From: Chromatium okenii
GTDB lineage: Bacteria; Pseudomonadota; Gammaproteobacteria; Chromatiales; Chromatiaceae
Length of the DNA: 64,000 bases
Assembly: GCF_002958735.1 (NCBI RefSeq)
Contig: NZ_PPGH01000037.1
Coordinates: 62,001-126,000, forward strand
Direction: 5' to 3'
Part shown: positions 34,349 to 41,033 of the stretch, one piece after another
How the letters are laid out: the number at the start of each line of letters is the position of its first letter
Numbering within the stretch: position 1 is the stretch's first letter
Program-made: the position numbers and the translations under genes
Notes under the pieces: generated by a model
The model's database searches: none
The model's input: only the letters and a program-made list of their open reading frames with translations
What the model was told of the DNA's origin: nothing

Positions 34349-34426
34349 GGCGAGTTTGTCCTCTAACGTGTTGTGTTTTTAGTGGTAAATGAGCCTACTG
34401 AGTTTCGCTAGTGACGGCAACCGCGC

Positions 34427-36124
34427 CTATTCAACGACGGGCGCATAACCTTGACTGCGTACACCAGACAGCAGTTGATCGACTTCGCTGGTGGACACGC
34501 CCAGCATTTCCAGTGCTTCAGCGCCGAGCCGCAAACTGCTTTCAATGGCTTCGGGATAAGCGCGAGTCGCGCCAGCGCGGAGCAAATTGCCGCAGGCTTC
34601 CAAATCGCGGGCGCGGGCAATCACGGGAACATGTGGATAAGCAACGCGAATATGCGACACCGCTTGCAACGCAGTTAAGCCGTGATCAATGGTCAAAATC
34701 ACCAGCGCCGCACTGCCGATTTGCGCGGCGTGGAGCAATTCGGGATTGCCGATGTCGCCGTAATACACCGCTCGTCCGTCCCGCTCGCCGCGTTCGACAT
34801 AAATCGGATTGGTATCAAACGCAATAAACGGAATTTGATTGACTTCTAACAGCGTGGCGATGGTGTGTCCGACGCGCCCGTAGCCGGCGAGCACCACGCG
34901 CCCTTTCACTGGAATTCCCGTGGCGGCTTGATCGAAGTATTTGGTGATACCGCTGCGGTGCTCGGCGTGTTTTGCCAGCGCATCGCCAAGGCGCACCAAT
35001 AATGGCGTCACCAACATGCTGACGGAAATCACGCTCACTGCGAGCGCAAAGGTGTCGCTGTCAATCACGTCCATCAATTTGGCAGAACCAAATAATACAA
35101 AACCGAATTCGCCACTCTGCGCCAGCATGAATGCTAAACGGGTCGCAGTGCCGCGTGATAATCCGAAAATCAGCGCAATTAAAAACAGCACGATCAATTT
35201 AATACTCAGAATAACCAGCACATGCTGCGTTAATAGCAGCGGCTCGGCAGCAATTGCTGGCAGATCAATTGACATGCCAACTGCGACGAAAAATAAGCTC
35301 ATTAACAAGCCTTTGAATGGTTCGATATGCGCTTGAATTTGAAAGCTAAAACGTGTCGATGACAGCAGCATTCCCATTAAAAATGCGCCGAGCGCCATTG
35401 ACAATCCAGCGTGGTGCATTGCGCCAGCGGCGAGAAAGACTGACAGCAATACCACCAGCGCAAACGCATCGCGGTTGTTTTGGCGCAGCAGCCGTTCTAA
35501 TACAAATGGCAGCACATAACGCCCCATCATTAACACCATGCCAATCATGCCGCCCACTATCAGCCATTGTTCCCACCAGGGCGCGGGATTTTCGATGCCG
35601 CGATCCGCAAATAGTGGGACGAGCGCCAGCAGCGGAACGACCGCTAAATCCTGCATCAACAGCACTGCGAACGCTGCCGTGCCGTGCCGAGTCGCCAGAT
35701 CGCCGCGTTCGTGAAGCATTTGCATTACCAGCGCAGTCGATGACAGCGCCAACGTCAAGCCAATCAATAACGCGGCTTGCCATGTCGATTGATAAAGCGC
35801 GATGTAGCCAGCAATTGCGCCGCCGCAGAGCAGAATTTGCACCGTGCCCAGCCCGAATACTTCACGGCGCAGCGCCCACAATCGTTTGGGCTGCATCTCC
35901 AAACCAATGACAAATAGCAGTAGAACCACGCCCAATTCGGTGAAATCGCGCACGTCATCAACATGTGGCGTCACGATCGGTCCCGGCGAATGCGGTCCAA
36001 CGGCGATGCCCGCGACCAATAGCCCCAGAATTGATCCCAACCCCAGATGTTTGAACAACGTGACCGCCAGCGACGCTGCGGTCAGCAACACAATCGCAGA
36101 CAGGACAAAGCTGTTTAATTCCAT
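34427..36124 (-). CDS. KefB/KefC-type monovalent cation:proton antiporter
   Basis: 565-aa CPA2 family transporter. Twelve or so hydrophobic segments occupy about residues 1-385, with GLEMQPKRLWALRR, LSSTALVMQML and LMQDLAVVPLLA characteristic of KefB/KefC. A C-terminal RCK/TrkA-N domain follows: GRVVLAGYGRVGHTIATLL, then VYYGDIGNPELLHAAQI. In E. coli such proteins exchange K+ for H+ under electrophile stress, gated by glutathione. I chose ATG 36124 because hydrophobic helix 1 begins there and GGGA lies upstream; the longer frame adds 46 residues unlike the family. No KefF/KefG partner gene is present. Confidence 0.9.
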   Translation of the reverse strand: MELNSFVLSAIVLLTAASLAVTLFKHLGLGSILGLLVAGIAVGPHSPGPIVTPHVDDVRDFTELGVVLLLFVIGLEMQPKRLWALRREVFGLGTVQILLCGGAIAGYIALYQSTWQAALLIGLTLALSSTALVMQMLHERGDLATRHGTAAFAVLLMQDLAVVPLLALVPLFADRGIENPAPWWEQWLIVGGMIGMVLMMGRYVLPFVLERLLRQNNRDAFALVVLLSVFLAAGAMHHAGLSMALGAFLMGMLLSSTRFSFQIQAHIEPFKGLLMSLFFVAVGMSIDLPAIAAEPLLLTQHVLVILSIKLIVLFLIALIFGLSRGTATRLAFMLAQSGEFGFVLFGSAKLMDVIDSDTFALAVSVISVSMLVTPLLVRLGDALAKHAEHRSGITKYFDQAATGIPVKGRVVLAGYGRVGHTIATLLEVNQIPFIAFDTNPIYVERGERDGRAVYYGDIGNPELLHAAQIGSAALVILTIDHGLTALQAVSHIRVAYPHVPVIARARDLEACGNLLRAGATRAYPEAIESSLRLGAEALEMLGVSTSEVDQLLSGVRSQGYAPVVE

Positions 36125-36298
36125 GATTGAAATGTCCCGCGAGCAGAAAAACGATGAAATGCGAATGGTCACGCAGTTTAGCAGTTGCGTTGCCAAGCTC
36201 CGGTTTTCGGGTAAACCGCTGCTTGCCAGCGATGGATTGGCGTGGGTCAGGAATTTTGACATCTGCTGGGGTTAAACGCGCCGATTAAATACAGACAC

Positions 36299-36329
36299 AA
36301 AAAAAGCCCCACATTAGCGGGGCTTTTTT
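36299..36329 (-). terminator. Intrinsic terminator downstream of the toxin-antitoxin island
   Basis: Stem GCCCC/GGGGC flanked by A6 and T6 tracts with an 8-nt loop. It is symmetric, so it can act in both directions. It ends minus-strand transcription coming from 36369 and separates the island from kefB. Confidence 0.85.
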
Positions 36330-36368
36330 CATTCACATTAGCGCAGGAGTGATGGTCTAAAATGGTGC

Positions 36369-36563
36369 TTATTGAGCGTTTATTTCTGCGTTGCTTAATA
36401 CTCTGGCTAAGGTACGCAAAGCCTCATTTACCGCCTGAGAATTTGGAAATACTTTTGCAACATCAGAATCAAGCAAGACGGTTATTGCCGTGTTTTCAAA
36501 TACACTGGCGTCTTTTCCTCGAATACCATCCTTCATACGGGAAAAATCATATTCTTCTCGCAT
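36369..36563 (-). CDS. Small CopG/BrnA-like antitoxin candidate
   Basis: 64-aa protein starting MREEYDFSRMKDG, the opening shared by a class of small CopG/ribbon-helix-helix antitoxins. The later part (ITVLLDSDVAKVFPNSQAVNEALRTL) fits the strand and helices of that fold. No toxin gene adjoins it; on this strand the upstream neighbour is hicA, about 110 bp away. It is the last gene before the terminator at 36299. Orphan antitoxin or DNA-binding repressor is the best reading. Confidence 0.55.
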   Translation of the reverse strand: MREEYDFSRMKDGIRGKDASVFENTAITVLLDSDVAKVFPNSQAVNEALRTLARVLSNAEINAQ

Positions 36564-36672
36564 ATCGTCATTTTCTTCAGTGTCTTGATTCTGTTTTATA
36601 CCACTAGCGCCGCGTTGTAGAATAAGTGTTGAGCCGTCTGCGGGATTCGCTTTTTAATTGGTTGTTAGGCGC

Positions 36673-36849
36673 TTATAAACCAAGGTGCTTTCGGATATGT
36701 TTTACAAGTTGGTCATCGATTTCGGGATGCCTCGGCACAGGTTGCTTCTTACCGTTTATTGGATTCAGAAAAATATCATGGTTCGATCCGTGGCGTTGGA
36801 GACGACACCCTTGAGTTTCTAGGCTTCTAATAAATTCCTTTCTTTTCAC
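36673..36849 (-). CDS. hicA: HicA-type mRNA interferase toxin
   Basis: 58-aa double-stranded-RNA-binding-fold toxin that cleaves mRNA during translation. KRKEFIRSLETQGCRLQRHG followed by SNHDIFLNP contains the catalytic histidine of the G-S/N-H motif; PVPRHPEIDDQLVKHIRK is the conserved C-terminal half. The start is GTG 36849, overlapping the stop of the HicB gene (GTGA). The stop lies next to a degenerate attC-like sequence (GCGCCTAACAACC on the minus strand). No other start codon gives a reasonable protein. Confidence 0.85.
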   Translation of the reverse strand: MKRKEFIRSLETQGCRLQRHGSNHDIFLNPINGKKQPVPRHPEIDDQLVKHIRKHLGL

Positions 36850-37049
36850 ACCGCGATCTCTTTTATATCGTATTGCTCTGGTACATCCTCCATTGCCATT
36901 AACAAATAAGCTTCTTTCAAATTCACTTCTAGTTCTTCCAGTGTTTCACCTTGAGTCATAATCTCAGGATGCTCAAGAAGCTTACCTAACCAAAATTTTT
37001 CGGATTTCCAATAAATCATATTCATCTTGCTGTTCATGGCGAGACTCAT
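36846..37049 (-). CDS. hicB: HicB-type antitoxin partner of hicA 36673
   Basis: Up to 67 aa, the partial HicB fold with MIYWKSEKFWLGKLLEH, MTQGETLEELEVNLKEAYLL and the acidic tail DVPEQYDIKEI, which is the hallmark of short HicB antitoxins. Its stop overlaps the hicA start (GTGA), so antitoxin comes first and the two are translationally coupled. The start may be any of the ATGs in the first 11 codons. It begins 18 bp after attC-like site 37068-37152, as expected for a gene cassette. Confidence 0.8.
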   Translation of the reverse strand: MSLAMNSKMNMIYWKSEKFWLGKLLEHPEIMTQGETLEELEVNLKEAYLLMAMEDVPEQYDIKEIAV

Positions 37050-37067
37050 TTTAGGTTTTCACTTTGC

Positions 37068-37152
37068 GCCTAACGCATCGGTTAAGCGATCCCGCCGGCA
37101 CGGTATTTTAGAATAAGAGCTGCATAAATTGCTTTTGAACCGCTTGTTAGGC
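37068..37152 (-). other. attC-like recombination site (integron cassette end)
   Basis: On the minus strand: GCCTAAC at the beginning (overlapping the TAA of the upstream hicB), AAGCGGTTCAAAAGC as the L''-like arm, then CGCTTAACCGATGC as the L'-like arm and GTTAGGC at the end. The termini fit the RYYYAAC…GTTRRRY rule and are inverse complements. Length is 85 bp. The stop codon lying within the first core site is typical of integron cassettes. No integrase gene is visible in the window. Confidence 0.7.
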
Positions 37153-37362
37153 TGCAACTTCCACATATTCGACATAGCTTTGTGGAATAGGAGGTGTGAT
37201 TCCATCCTCTCGCATACCCTCCAAATGGAAATCAATAGCCTCCTTGATTTCCTTTGCGACTTCTTCAGCCGAGCTCCCTGTAGCAATACAACCGGGAAGA
37301 TCAGGAACGTAAGCGGAAAAATTGTCCGCTGCTTTTTCGATGACAATTGCATAGCGCATCAT
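37147..37362 (-). CDS. hicB: HicB-type antitoxin, copy without a functional toxin
   Basis: About 71 aa: MRYAIVIEKAADNFSAYVPD, LPGCIATGSSAEEVAKEI, IDFHLEGMREDG. This is the UPF0150/HicB fold with its PGC motif intact. It differs from the copy at 38259 by only a few residues, so the two come from a recent duplication. Upstream, hicA is reduced to a short remnant (37364-37405), leaving this as an orphan antitoxin that could still neutralise the other copy's toxin. ATG 37362 is chosen to match the copy with an intact hicA. Confidence 0.8.
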   Translation of the reverse strand: MMRYAIVIEKAADNFSAYVPDLPGCIATGSSAEEVAKEIKEAIDFHLEGMREDGITPPIPQSYVEYVEVAA

Positions 37363-37363
37363 T

Positions 37364-37405
37364 TTACTTCCGGCCGTCATCTTTGAACATGACTAAAACT
37401 TTCGT
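37364..37405 (-). pseudogene. Remnant of hicA (internal deletion)
   Basis: Compared with the intact hicA at 38476-38661, about 9 nt at the start (including the ATG) and about 135 nt of the body are missing. What remains reads ACGAAAGTTTTAGTCATG, then AAAGATGACGGC joined to CGGAAGTAA. The joint falls where the intact gene has GGCTGG twice (in GACGGCTGG and CAGGCTGGAAG), which suggests deletion between short direct repeats. Confidence 0.8.
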
Positions 37406-37443
37406 TGGTTGCTAAATTTCCTTTCGTTGAATGTAGTGCCATG

Positions 37444-37677
37444 TTAAGCATTTTGAATGTCATAAATAATCGTGTCCGAACTTAAATCCTGCTCATGCGG
37501 CCATGATATTCCATGATGTGCAGGTCGAACTAATTTGAAATATGATGGGTTTTTTAGTTCATTAAATGCACTCCCTTTCAGATATGGTTTCACATCAAAT
37601 ATGCCTGAAATACCATTGCTTGTTAGTATTTCTATTTTATAGTCATCAAGCGGTGTGGCTTTAATTATTTTATCCAC
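37444..37677 (-). CDS. DUF2442 family protein
   Basis: 77 aa, beginning MDKIIKATPLDDYKIEI and continuing with GIFDVKPYLKGSAFNEL, the signature strand-turn region of DUF2442. These small proteins are often encoded beside DUF4160 genes, as here (11 bp apart), and the pair is suspected to be a toxin-antitoxin-like system. No catalytic residues can be named. It lies in the same cassette-like segment as the hicB copy. Confidence 0.75.
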   Translation of the reverse strand: MDKIIKATPLDDYKIEILTSNGISGIFDVKPYLKGSAFNELKNPSYFKLVRPAHHGISWPHEQDLSSDTIIYDIQNA

Positions 37678-37688
37678 TTAAATTTCCT

Positions 37689-37958
37689 TTAGCGTAGCGG
37701 ATCAATCTTAAATACGGGCTCTCCAGAAACCGCCAGCTTCCAATTCATAATCAAGTCTTCACGATGAATTTCAATCCATGCCTGAACGAGCTTTAGTTTT
37801 GAAGATGGAAGATTTCCACTCAAGACAGCACCATCCTCTATCGCAATAGATGCTTCATACTCTCCGTATTCAGCGTGAATGTGAGGCAGATGATGTTTTT
37901 TGTCATCGTAAAAATACATCAAGATCAAAATTCCATAGAACATAGAAATTGCAGGCAT
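37689..37958 (-). CDS. DUF4160 family protein
   Basis: 89 aa with the family opening MPAISMFYGILILMYF and the conserved HLPHIHAEYGEYEASI, followed by LKLVQAWIEIHREDLIMNW. The clustered histidines (KKHHLPHIH) are the family's strongest feature. It precedes DUF2442 by 11 bp on the same strand. Function unknown; association with toxin-antitoxin islands is common for this pair. Confidence 0.8.
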   Translation of the reverse strand: MPAISMFYGILILMYFYDDKKHHLPHIHAEYGEYEASIAIEDGAVLSGNLPSSKLKLVQAWIEIHREDLIMNWKLAVSGEPVFKIDPLR

Positions 37959-38034
37959 AGATGATCTTTTTTGGTTTGTATTGAGAAAAATACTGGGTTT
38001 ATTTGGGATCGCTTTGTTTTTGTTCGTATACCAA

Positions 38035-38139
38035 TCATGTCGCCCGACTTAAACCTTGGGTCATGTAATCGGGATAATCATTGAGGAAACCAATGTAAAA
38101 CTCACCATCCTTCCAAGATGTAAATTTGACTGCTTTCAT
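38035..38139 (-). pseudogene. Truncated HicB-like antitoxin fragment
   Basis: 34 codons: MKAVKFTSWKDGEFYIGFLN, then DYPDYMTQGLS. This is the N-terminal half of the short HicB class (MKxxKFTxWxDGxxxIGYLNxYPDYxTQG). The frame stops right after the point where the helix should begin. I see no continuation in the other frames. It is a decayed antitoxin gene with no toxin beside it. Confidence 0.65.
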
Positions 38140-38176
38140 AATTGATCTCTGTGAAGAAGTGGGCAGTTAAAGCGAT

Positions 38177-38264
38177 GCCTATTTAATAAGTTAAGCGACT
38201 CCGCTAACGCAGCATTCTGCAATAAAGGCTGCGTTAGCGAGGTTTGCTTTTGAATTGGTTAAGC
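38177..38264 (-). other. attC-like recombination site, more degenerate
   Basis: On the minus strand it starts with GCTTAAC (overlapping the hicB stop) and CAATTCAAAAGC. A central perfect 12-bp palindrome CGCTAACGCAGC / GCTGCGTTAGCG (14-nt loop) follows, then GTCGCTTAACTTATT, and the site ends near AATAGGC. Length 88 bp. The L''- and L'-like blocks resemble those of the 37068 site; the distal core site is imperfect. Confidence 0.5.
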
Positions 38265-38474
38265 TGCAACTTCCACATATTCGACATAGCTTTGTGGAAT
38301 AGGCGGTGTGATTCCGTCATCTCGCATACCCTCCAAATGGAAATCAATAGCATCCTTGATTTCCTTTGCGACTTCTTCAGCCGAGCTACCCGTAGCAATA
38401 CAACCGGGAAGATCAGGAACATAGGCGGAAAAATTGCCCGCTGCTTTTTCGATGACAATTGCATAGCGCATCAT
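38259..38474 (-). CDS. hicB: HicB-type antitoxin of the intact second pair
   Basis: About 71 aa, nearly identical to 37147-37362: RYAIVIEKAAGNFSAYVPD, LPGCIATGSSAEEVAKEI, FHLEGMRDDG. Starts 1 nt after the hicA stop (TAAAATG), so toxin and antitoxin are coupled, here with toxin first. Its stop lies inside an attC-like core site. HicB proteins usually repress their own promoter and block the HicA active site. Confidence 0.85.
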   Translation of the reverse strand: MMRYAIVIEKAAGNFSAYVPDLPGCIATGSSAEEVAKEIKDAIDFHLEGMRDDGITPPIPQSYVEYVEVAA

Positions 38475-38475
38475 T

Positions 38476-38661
38476 TTACTTCCAGCCTGCCTGTTTGAAG
38501 ACACTGTTTTTGGTTCCAGGTGCGACATCATCATTTGGTTTTCCAAGAACTGTTACGCGCCCCGGTTTTGTCGGATGTTTGAATTGACGATGACTCCCTT
38601 TTGTAGCAACCAAATACCAGCCGTCATCTTTAAGCATGGCTAAGATTTCCGTAATCTTCAT
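38476..38661 (-). CDS. hicA: HicA-type mRNA interferase toxin, intact second pair
   Basis: 61 aa: MKITEILAMLKDDGWYLV, ATKGSHRQFKHPTKPGRVTV, and a C-terminal GTKNSVFKQAGWK. The active-site histidine lies in GSHRQF. This is the classical HicA class, distinct from the K-R-K-E-F type at 36673. The gene is intact and first in its cassette. Its near-duplicate upstream of 37362 has been deleted. Confidence 0.88.
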   Translation of the reverse strand: MKITEILAMLKDDGWYLVATKGSHRQFKHPTKPGRVTVLGKPNDDVAPGTKNSVFKQAGWK

Positions 38662-38791
38662 TGGTTGCTAAATTTTCTGGAGTCAATCTCTATTGATCTT
38701 CTGGATCATCAAACCTGAGTGCCATTAAATACCAAAAAATAGTGCCATCTTTTTCACTTTTGAATTGGTTATTAGATGCTTATTGTTAGTT

Positions 38792-38819
38792 GTTGGGTTG
38801 CCAAAAGCGGCAACCCAAC
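38792..38819. repeat. GTTGGGTTGCC hairpin repeat, copy A
   Basis: 28-bp near-perfect palindrome GTTGGGTTGCC-aaaagc-GGCAACCCAAC, 15 bp after the stop of the PEP-CTERM gene. Copies B (60361) and C (63534) are near identical. It could also work as a Rho-independent-type stem. Just to its left, TTTTGAATTGGTTATTAGATGC resembles the right half of the attC-like sites. Confidence 0.8.
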
Positions 38820-38833
38820 CTACGGCACTACGT

Positions 38834-40339
38834 CTACGCTGCTTTTCGAGATAAACGGAAAGCCATTCCTCCCAACAAGCCCAAACCTAAAAGAGCTAAT
38901 GTTGTGGGTTCAGATACGGCTCCATCGCTAATTCCATGATAGGTCAATCTAATTAGACTGTTATCAACAACTGACCAATCAAATCCGGTGGGCATACTTA
39001 AATTGAAGTCTGCCGGATTAAATGTGATTCCGCCATCAGCTTGAAAAATGTCAAAAGTGGATGCGTCAGTGGGAATGAACGAATCAAGCAAATTAACCGC
39101 GAATGTGCCGGCAAGATCAGCCGCTCCTGTGACATGCAAATAACTATATTGTGTGCCTTGGAGATACCCAGCAATGTCATAGATGGTTTGCCCGCTGGCA
39201 GTTTGAGAAAAATCACCATCTAAAAGGAATTCACCATCGAAATTTCGCTCAAATGAGATAGTGCCAGCGTTAGTAATATCACCAGCATAATAACCACCGC
39301 TACTTCCACCACTGCTGCCGCCGCCGCTACCACTACTGCCGCTGCCGCCTCCTAAATAGGTAGTGCCGAAATTGGCAATGCTGTTACCAGTGATATTGCT
39401 AACACTACTTAAATCAGCGCATGAAATAGGGAGAAGGATATGAATCGTGCCGCTGTTAATGACCTCGCCGGTGATGGTGCCGGAACCTTGTAACGTAGCG
39501 CCGACATCAATAAAAACGCCGTTAGGAGCAGTAAGTTTATCTCCTTCGTACATCGTTAGCGCCGAGCCAGCTCGCAATTCCAATGAAGACACGCTCGTAT
39601 TGGCTGCTGTACCTGAACACGTAGAAGTGCTCAATGCACCCGGCAGAGTTTGAGCACCTTGGACATAAGCGGCAGAAGTCGGACCCGCGCTGGCAAGCGG
39701 AGTGTTTGTCACCGGCGGCGTCGAAGCGAGAAGCGTATCACTGAGGGTCAGGAGCGCCGCAAGGGGTGTGTTTCCATAGGCCCAACCACCGTATACCGCA
39801 AAGTCTAGCGTGTCGCCCGACACCACGTTGGCGACCAAGTCGAACGCGCCGTGATCCTGTGCTTGCCAAATCTCGACGCCGTTTCTGCGGACATCCACCT
39901 GCATCTGCCCAGAATCGCCTGCCAAGAACAGCCCTTGAATAGTCACCGATCCTGTAATGTTGGCGGGCGCTGTCCAGCGCAGTACGGAAGGCTCGTAGCT
40001 TCGCCCCGGGTGCAAAGTCAATTGTCCGGGAGCGACGCCCCATGCCTGTGTACCACTGTCGTTGCGCATAATCGTAGGTGTCAAGTATTCACCGCTACTA
40101 CCAGGTCGATACCATCCTGGGTACGGGGTCGTTGGTCGGACGTTCGTATAAGGATTAAAGCTGCTGAAATTCGTGGGCATCCAGCCATATGACCAGACGC
40201 CATTGGGATTGCCGTTATTGATGCTGAATTCGGTGACGGGATCCCAAATCGTAGTTGCCTTGACCGTAGTAACACTCAGCCCCAGTGTTATTGCGAGCGT
40301 GGATATGAGTTTTCGGCGCACTGGTTTAATTTTCAACAT
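38834..40339 (-). CDS. Secreted PEP-CTERM (exosortase-sorted) protein
   Basis: 501-aa exported protein. Signal peptide at the start (about 1-29, ending VKAT). The middle has repeated short beta-type segments with GSITGEVINSGTI-like spacing, and a Ser/Gly linker (about 333-347) before AGDITNAGTISFERNF. The C-terminus has the sorting signal: SEPTTLALLGLGLLGGMAFR, then LSRKAA. The usual PEP triplet is SEP here. Such proteins are handled by exosortase and rhombosortase, often with exopolysaccharide loci; none lies in this window. Function unknown, probably surface or matrix. Confidence 0.85.
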   Translation of the reverse strand: MLKIKPVRRKLISTLAITLGLSVTTVKATTIWDPVTEFSINNGNPNGVWSYGWMPTNFSSFNPYTNVRPTTPYPGWYRPGSSGEYLTPTIMRNDSGTQAWGVAPGQLTLHPGRSYEPSVLRWTAPANITGSVTIQGLFLAGDSGQMQVDVRRNGVEIWQAQDHGAFDLVANVVSGDTLDFAVYGGWAYGNTPLAALLTLSDTLLASTPPVTNTPLASAGPTSAAYVQGAQTLPGALSTSTCSGTAANTSVSSLELRAGSALTMYEGDKLTAPNGVFIDVGATLQGSGTITGEVINSGTIHILLPISCADLSSVSNITGNSIANFGTTYLGGGSGSSGSGGGSSGGSSGGYYAGDITNAGTISFERNFDGEFLLDGDFSQTASGQTIYDIAGYLQGTQYSYLHVTGAADLAGTFAVNLLDSFIPTDASTFDIFQADGGITFNPADFNLSMPTGFDWSVVDNSLIRLTYHGISDGAVSEPTTLALLGLGLLGGMAFRLSRKAA

Positions 40340-40699
40340 ACAAGTTCTCTTGTGTATGGAGTTAGGGAAACATTGATTAAATAGCGTATGGCGGGACTCG
40401 TGGTAACAATCTGATTTTTAATCACGCAATAATCGAATAAATCAGTGTTCCCTTGACATCTAAAAACAAAAAGTTAATAAAAGAAGAACACTCATAACCG
40501 CAATCTTCTTCGCGGGGAATTCAGCATTCATTGCGGAAACGATCAATCACCACCAGACTCCAGCATTCAATAAAAATGCCAGCCATCAAAATCCCAATTT
40601 TTTCAATAATTTAAGTGAATACTTAACAATAAAACCGCATTTTCTGGCGGAAATTGTCAAAAATATCGACAGTTCACAGCGGCTGAATTCCCGCTTCGC
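40340..40699. other. Non-coding stretch upstream of the PEP-CTERM gene
   Basis: About 360 bp that is A/T-rich and holds no reading frame I can support. It must contain the promoter of the minus-strand PEP-CTERM gene. I see no convincing sigma-70 pair or operator. Confidence 0.4.
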
Positions 40700-40926
40700 A
40701 ACACTGATTTTTGTGTTTATTTTGTAAAATCAATCAGTTATTTTTGATTGCCCGCCGTTGACCACTGTCAAAAAATTCAACACCAGCAACGCTGGCGACC
40801 ATCGCCTGAATCAACACTGATTTTTATTTTTATCCTGCAAAGTCAAGCAGTTATTTTTAATTGCCCGTCGCTGACCACTGTCAAAAAATTCGACATTTTG
40901 TAACGCTGGTAATCGCCGCCTTAATC
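40700..40926. repeat. Two tandem copies of a 113-bp sequence upstream of aceE
   Basis: Copy 1 (40700-40812) and copy 2 (40813-40926) both begin AACACTGATTTTT and share CAGTTATTTTT, GATTGCCCG/AATTGCCCG, TTGACCACTGTCAAAAAATTC and an AACGCTGG block near the end. Copies are roughly 80% alike. They end about 107 bp before the aceE start. TGACCACTGTCA is itself a 12-bp near palindrome, present once per copy, and could be an operator for a repressor. Confidence 0.8.
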
Positions 40927-41033
40927 AAAAAATCAGGCTGCGGCATGACCCTGATTAAGATGCAGAATCTAGCGTTATAATTCCTCATTTCCCGCACACC
41001 GCCACTGGTGAGCACTTTGCTTTGAGACCCACC

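Noticed and set aside
40700..40926. Possible CRISPR array
   Set aside because: Only two long direct copies without regular spacers; they are a tandem duplication.
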